A stretch of 64,000 bases of DNA from Castor canadensis. Taxonomy: Eukaryota > Chordata > Mammalia > Rodentia > Castoridae. The notes under the pieces were generated by a model. It was not told where the DNA came from and made no database searches. It worked only from the letters and a program-made list of their open reading frames with translations. Below, in pieces: positions 60,018 through 64,000 of the stretch; position 1 is the stretch's first letter; every line of letters starts with the position of its first letter. The translations under genes and the position numbers were made by a program. The stretch lies in assembly GCF_047511655.1 (NCBI RefSeq), contig NC_133405.1, forward strand, positions 92,353,046 through 92,417,045, read 5' to 3'.

Positions 60018-60435
60018 TTATGGTTTAAGGGGTTTAAGGAAATACGTTTTGGTGTCAAGTTGAACCAGAGGTCAACTTGGTTAATTTTGGTTGTCAACTT
60101 GACTGGACCTATTGATGCCCAGAAGATTATTAAATTATACCTCCGAGTGTGTCTGTGATAGCATTTCCAGAAAGGATTAACTAAGGAGGGAAAAACACAC
60201 TCTGAATGTGGGCAGAACCATCCTGTACACTGGGGACCATGACAGAAGACGGGGGGTTGGGGGGGTTGAAGAGAAGGCCCTCTAGTATAGCAATTCTGTC
60301 TCTCTGCTTCCTATCCACCTTGGTGTGAGCTGCTGTGCTCCACCATGCCCTTACCATAGTGGATTGAAACCCCTGAAACCATAAACTAAACAACTTTTCT
60401 TCTCTTAAGTTGTTTTGTCTTACCAGTGTAAAGTC
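60018..60435 (+). repeat. Candidate 3' LTR of the MaLR-type element
   Basis: It begins TGTTATGG, contains 'ggttgtcaacttgactgg' (60089) and 'gtgtgtctgtgatagcattt' (60147), and ends with an AATAAA-like 'cataaactaaacaac' (60380). The boundaries are approximate. Confidence 0.55.
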
Positions 60436-60448
60436 AAATACAAAGGAT

Positions 60449-60650
60449 AGCTGGGCGCTGGTAGCTCACACCTGTAATCCTAACTACTTAGGAGGCAGAG
60501 ATCAGGAGGATCGAGGTTCAAAGCTAGGCCAAGCAAATAGTCCGTGAGACCCTACCTCAAAAAAACCTATCACAAAAAAGGGCTGGTGGAGTGGCTCAAG
60601 GTGTAGACCCTGAGTTCAAACCCTAGAACTGCAACAACAACAACAACAAG
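60449..60650 (+). mobile_element. Two-part SINE (B1-like + tRNA-like), shortened tRNA part
   Basis: 'gctgggcgctggtagctcac' to 'gttcaaaccctagaactgc', (AAC)n tail 60632-60648. It sits just after the MaLR-type LTR. Confidence 0.93.
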
Positions 60651-60924
60651 CGATAAATTTAAAGTTCCCTAACATTCACGTATATAAATAGAAACACATA
60701 GCTTTGTTTTAGATTGTCCACTTTTCAAAAATGTAAATAGTATTGTATATTATGTATTGCTCTGTTCATTCCTTTACTCACTTTATATGCCTTGAAGACC
60801 TTTCCATGTTAGGATATATAAAGCTACTCATTCATTTTTACCTACTGCATAGTATTTAATTGAATGAGTGTACTATAGTTAGCCATTCACCTGTTGATAA
60901 ACATTTTTTCAATCTTTTGCTTTT

Positions 60925-61004
60925 TTTTGATGGTATTGAGGTTTGAACTCAGGGCCTCATGCTTGCTAGGCAGGTGCTCTACCACTTGAGTCACTCCACC
61001 AACC

Positions 61005-61055
<51 letters not shown>

Positions 61056-61137
61056 CGCGCGCGCGTGTGTTGGGTATTTTCAAGATAGGGACTTGCAAAA
61101 CATTTGCCTGGATGAGCTTCAAAGAGCAATTTTCGTG
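60925..61137 (-). mobile_element. Two-part SINE with a microsatellite between its parts
   Basis: tRNA part 'gctaggcaggtgctctacca', then the GT/GC repeat at 61006-61070, then the B1 part from 'tgggtattttcaagata'. The B1 part ends early. Confidence 0.88.
61006..61070 (+). repeat. (GT)n(GC)n compound microsatellite
   Basis: About 21 GT units then about 9 GC units and GTGT. Strictly alternating purine-pyrimidine for about 65 bp. Confidence 0.95.
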
Positions 61138-61145
61138 ATTTTCTT

Positions 61146-61342
61146 TTTTTTTTTTGTGGTATTGGGGCTTGAACTTAGGGCCTATACCTTGAGCCACTCC
61201 ACTAGCTGTTTTTTGTGATGGGATTTTTCGAGATAGGGTCTTACAAATTATTTGCCTGGGCTGGCTTCAAACCGAGATCTTCCTGATCTCTAACTCCTAA
61301 GTAGCTAGGATTACAGGCACGAACCATGGGCACCTGGCAATC
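61146..61342 (-). mobile_element. Two-part SINE, shortened tRNA part
   Basis: 'ttgaacttagggcctatacc' directly joined to 'ttgagccactccactagc', B1 part to 'gggcacctggc'. Confidence 0.92.
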
Positions 61343-61371
61343 TTTTACTTTTACAATAAATTTTTCTTTGT

Positions 61372-61452
61372 TTTCTTGCAACAATGGGCATCAAACCTGG
61401 GGTTCTGTATGTTATTAGGCAATTGTTCTACCAGTGAGCTACATCCCCAGTC
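61372..61452 (-). mobile_element. ID SINE
   Basis: 'agtgagctacatccccagtc'. Confidence 0.85.
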
Positions 61453-61466
61453 CTACAATACATTTT

Positions 61467-62677
61467 TTAAATTTATATTTGTTTATTCACATGTGCATAC
61501 ATGGTTTGGGCCGATTCTCCCCCCTCCCAATCCCCCACCCCCCGCTTCCAGGCAGAATCTATTCTGCCCTTATTTCTAATTTTGTTGGAGAGAAAACAAA
61601 TGCAATCACAAGAGAGACAAAGTGTTTTTGCTAGTTGAGGTAAGGATAGCTATACACAGAGATTCCTAGCATTGCTTCCATGTACAAATGTGTTACATCC
61701 CAAGTTAATTCATCTCTTACTGACCTTTTCACTAGTTCCTGATCCCCTTCTCATGTTGAGCTCTGTCACTTTAAGGTTCCTGTATTACTTCCTCTATAGT
61801 AGGGACATCAAATACTTTCATGTTTTGGGTTTCTTACCTATCCCCATACTTCCCGTGAGCGCTGTCCCCTCATCATGTGACCCAAGTCCAACCACATTGC
61901 TGTATTTGCCCTAGATCTAAAGTCGGCATATGAGGAAGAACATATGATTTTTGGTCTTCTGAGCTTGGCTAACCTCATTCAGAATGATGTTCTCCAGTTC
62001 CATCCATTTACCTGCAAATGATAAGATTTTATTCTTCTTCATGGCTGCATAAAATTCCATTGTGTATAAATACCACATTTTCTTAATCCATTCGTCAGTA
62101 GTGGGGCATCTTGGCTGTTTCCATAACTTAGCTATTGTGAATAGTGCTGCAATAAACATGGGTGTGCAGGTGCCTCTGGAGTAACCTGTGTTGCATTCCT
62201 TTGGGTATATCCCCAGGAGTGGAATTGCTGGATCATATGGAAGATCTATGCTTTGATTTTTAAGAAGCCTCCAAATTTTTTTCCAGAGTGGTTTCACTTG
62301 CTTGCATTCCCACCAGCAGTGTAAGAGGGTTCCTTTTTCCCCACATCCTCGCCAACACCTGTTATTAGTGGTGTTTTTAATGGTAGCTATTCTAACAGGG
62401 GTAAGGGGGAATCTTAGTGTGGTTTTGATTTACATTTCCTTTATGGCTAGAGATGGTGAGCATTTTTTCATGTGTTTTTTGGCCATCTGAATTTCTTCTT
62501 TTGAGAAAGTTCTGTTTAGTTCACTTGCCCCTTTTTTTTATTGGTTCATTGATTTTAGAGGAGTTTAGTTTTTTGAGTTCCTTGTATATTCTGGTTATCA
62601 GTCCTTTGTCTGATGTATAGCTGGCAAATATTCTCTCCCACTCTGTGGGTGGTCTCTTCAGTTTAGAGACCATTTCT
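61467..62677 (-). mobile_element. 5'-truncated young L1, antisense
   Basis: Minus-strand L1: ORF2 C-terminal frame at 61917-62297 ([35 protein letters not shown]) and the 3' UTR down to 61467. TCCTACAATACATTTTT at 61451-61467 and 62678-62694 is the target-site duplication. The C-rich plus-strand run at 61518-61549 is the complement of the shorter G-tract of this copy. Confidence 0.94.
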
Positions 62678-62859
62678 TCCTACAATACATTTTTTTCTAA
62701 GCAGTGTTGTACACACTTATTTATACATATACTAAAATATTTGTAAGGTAAATATAAAGAAATGAAATAGCCAAATCAAAAACACACTTTGAAATTTTAA
62801 TACATAATTTCAAATTGCCCTTTTGAAAAGCTATTTCAGTTTATATCCTCTCCCATTTC

Positions 62860-62952
62860 CTTTTTTTTTTTTCTGGGACTGGGGTTTGAACTCAGGGCTT
62901 CATGTTTGCAGAGCAGGCACTTTACCTCTTGAGCTACACCTCCAGCCAGCCT
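62860..62952 (-). mobile_element. ID-like SINE
   Basis: 'ggactggggtttgaactcag' to 'gctacacctccagcc'. CCAGCCAGCCTCCTTCCAGC after it is a small local repeat. Confidence 0.9.
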
Positions 62953-63579
62953 CCTTCCAGCCAGCTTCCCTTTCCTATATTCTTAACCACACTGGATATT
63001 AAACTATCATTTAATATTTTGTCACTGTGATAGGTGAAAATGTCTCATTACTTATATTTCCCTGATTAGTGAAGTTAAAGAATATTTTCTTATATTTCTT
63101 GGCTATTTGTTTGTCTTATTTTGTGATTTGCTTGTGCATATCTTCTATCTATTGTACAATTGGATTGTTTGTCTTATTATTGAACTATGTAATCGGGATA
63201 TAAATCTTTGTGATGTAAAGGACTGGTGGGAAATAGTTTGTAGACTTTACTTATTTTCAAATTTTGTTTACTGGTCCTTTGGGGATGTCAGTGTTTTAAA
63301 TATATATTGATATGTACACATTTATTTATATTTTCTTTATGACTTTTGTATTTTGGAATCTTGCAAAAGGACTTTCTACTACAAGATTAGAAACACTGTT
63401 CTGTATTTCCAGGTAATATGCTAGAAAGTTTTATGGATTGTTCTTTAATTCACCTGGAATTTTTGTTGATGAACATTTTTCTAAATCATTATATATTCTT
63501 GTAAGATTATCTCCAATAGATTAATATTACTTCATTATAATACTAATTACTTATTAGGGCCTTAAACATCAAAGACCAA

Positions 63580-63662
63580 ATTCCTGGGTGTGTAGTTCAA
63601 TAGTAAAGCACTTGACTAGCATGAATGAAGCCTTGGGTTTAATACCTAACACAGAAAAAAAA
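63580..63662 (+). mobile_element. ID SINE
   Basis: 'gtagttcaatagtaaagcac' and 'gggtttaatacctaacacag'. Confidence 0.85.
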
Positions 63663-63664
63663 AT

Positions 63665-63738
63665 TGGGACTTGGTGGTAGCGAGCATGCTTAGCATGTAC
63701 AAGGCCTTGGGTTTGATCTTCAGTACCACAAAAAAGTT
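63665..63738 (+). mobile_element. ID SINE
   Basis: 'gggacttggtggtagcgagc' and 'gggtttgatcttcagtacca'. Directly after another ID SINE. Confidence 0.85.
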
Positions 63739-63749
63739 TAAAAAACATC

Positions 63750-64000
63750 AACCAGGCATAGTGCCTCAAGTCTGTAACCCCAGATACTCAGGAGGCAGAG
63801 ATCAAGAGTGGTTCAAGGCCAACCAGGACAGAAAGTTACCAAGACCCCATCTCAACCAATAACTGGGTGTCATCCCAGCTCCTCAGGAGGCATAAATTGG
63901 AAGTTCACAGTCCAAGACAGCCCAGAGTGGGGAGGGAAAAGGGTGGGGAAAACACTTTTAGTTATCTGAAAAATAACTAAAAGCAAAAAGGGCTGGGAGC
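63750..64000 (+). mobile_element. Three-part composite SINE, cut by the window end
   Basis: Unit 1 'ccaggcatagtgcctcaagt', unit 2 'ataactgggtgtcatccca', linker 'aataactaaaagcaaaaagg', then the first bases of the tRNA part, GGCTGGGAGC. Confidence 0.88.

Larger units (their letters stand above)
57190..60435 (+). mobile_element. MaLR/ERVL-type LTR element remnant (internal part + 3' LTR)
   Basis: 57190-60017 reads like a MaLR internal region: 'aatgagaatgtttagtctg' (59502), 'gattttataaaggttcatag' (59558), 'gagactttgaacttgaac' and, after a SINE, 'atgggactcttgtagatg'. This runs into the LTR start TGTTATGGTTTAAGG at 60018. The LTR ends near 60435 after 'aaccataaactaaacaac'. No 5' LTR was seen at 57190. 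Insertions: a three-part SINE (57765-58090), a young L1 (58271-58946) and a SINE (59622-59900). The internal region encodes no recognisable protein; short frames such as 57390-57824 are chance. Confidence 0.65.
60660..63560 (-). mobile_element. Old L1 block, antisense, with younger insertions
   Basis: Decayed antisense L1 pieces at 60690-60920, 62695-62855 and 62970-63540 ('ggctatttgtttgtcttatt', 'tccctgattagtgaagttaa'). SINEs at 60925-61137, 61146-61340, 61372-61455 and 62860-62950 and the young L1 at 61467-62677 are inserted into it. Confidence 0.65.

Noticed and set aside
61006..61070. CRISPR-like or regulatory repeat array
   Set aside because: It is a simple dinucleotide repeat in a mammalian SINE, without spacers.

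Overview
This is mammalian genomic DNA, most likely from a rodent of the beaver lineage (Castorimorpha). The window is AT-rich and dense in LINE-1. It is packed with short SINEs that have an ID/tRNA-Ala-like part and, in many copies, B1/7SL-like parts. The species call rests on the SINE repertoire as I remember it and is an inference; the rodent call is stronger.

The only protein-coding gene I can support is the 5' end of HUWE1, a giant HECT-type E3 ubiquitin ligase that is X-linked in placental mammals. It lies on the minus strand. Four coding exons (17739-17783, 12376-12474, 10986-11192, 8846-8998) encode residues 1-168 with consensus splice sites, and all introns between them are phase 0. 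The gene continues beyond position 1. Upstream I infer a non-coding exon at about 49085-49224 and a first exon ending at 52506 inside a CpG island (about 52030-53110). A second CpG island (about 54760-55345) carries another consensus minus-strand splice donor at 55136 and may be an alternative promoter. The 5' UTR exon near 49.1 kb ends in an upstream ATG, which gives a short uORF before or overlapping the HUWE1 start, depending on the donor used.

The large 5' UTR intron (17808 to about 49084) holds a full-length processed EIF4A2 retrocopy (28480-30280, plus strand, antisense to HUWE1). It has a perfect 16-bp target-site duplication, a 37-bp tandem duplication and a deletion of about 140 nt that removes the Walker A motif. 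It also holds old and young L1 fragments, two MER2-like DNA transposons, MER5A, MIR and L2 relics, and two 24-bp palindromes 415 bp apart.

Region by region: 1-8845 is HUWE1 intron filled with SINEs and old LINEs; 8846-17807 holds the coding exons; 17808-49084 is the large intron; 49085-52506 covers the 5' UTR exon and first intron; 52030-55345 holds two CpG islands separated by 1.6 kb of sequence with LINE relics; 55350-64000 is intergenic, with a MaLR-type LTR element remnant, two young truncated L1s and many composite SINEs.

I see no bacterial-type system, CRISPR array, rRNA or stand-alone tRNA gene. The most unusual signals are the three-part SINE architecture, the HUWE1 uORF arrangement, the paired CpG islands, the EIF4A2 retrocopy and the palindromes. 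No wholly new biological system could be demonstrated from sequence reading alone.
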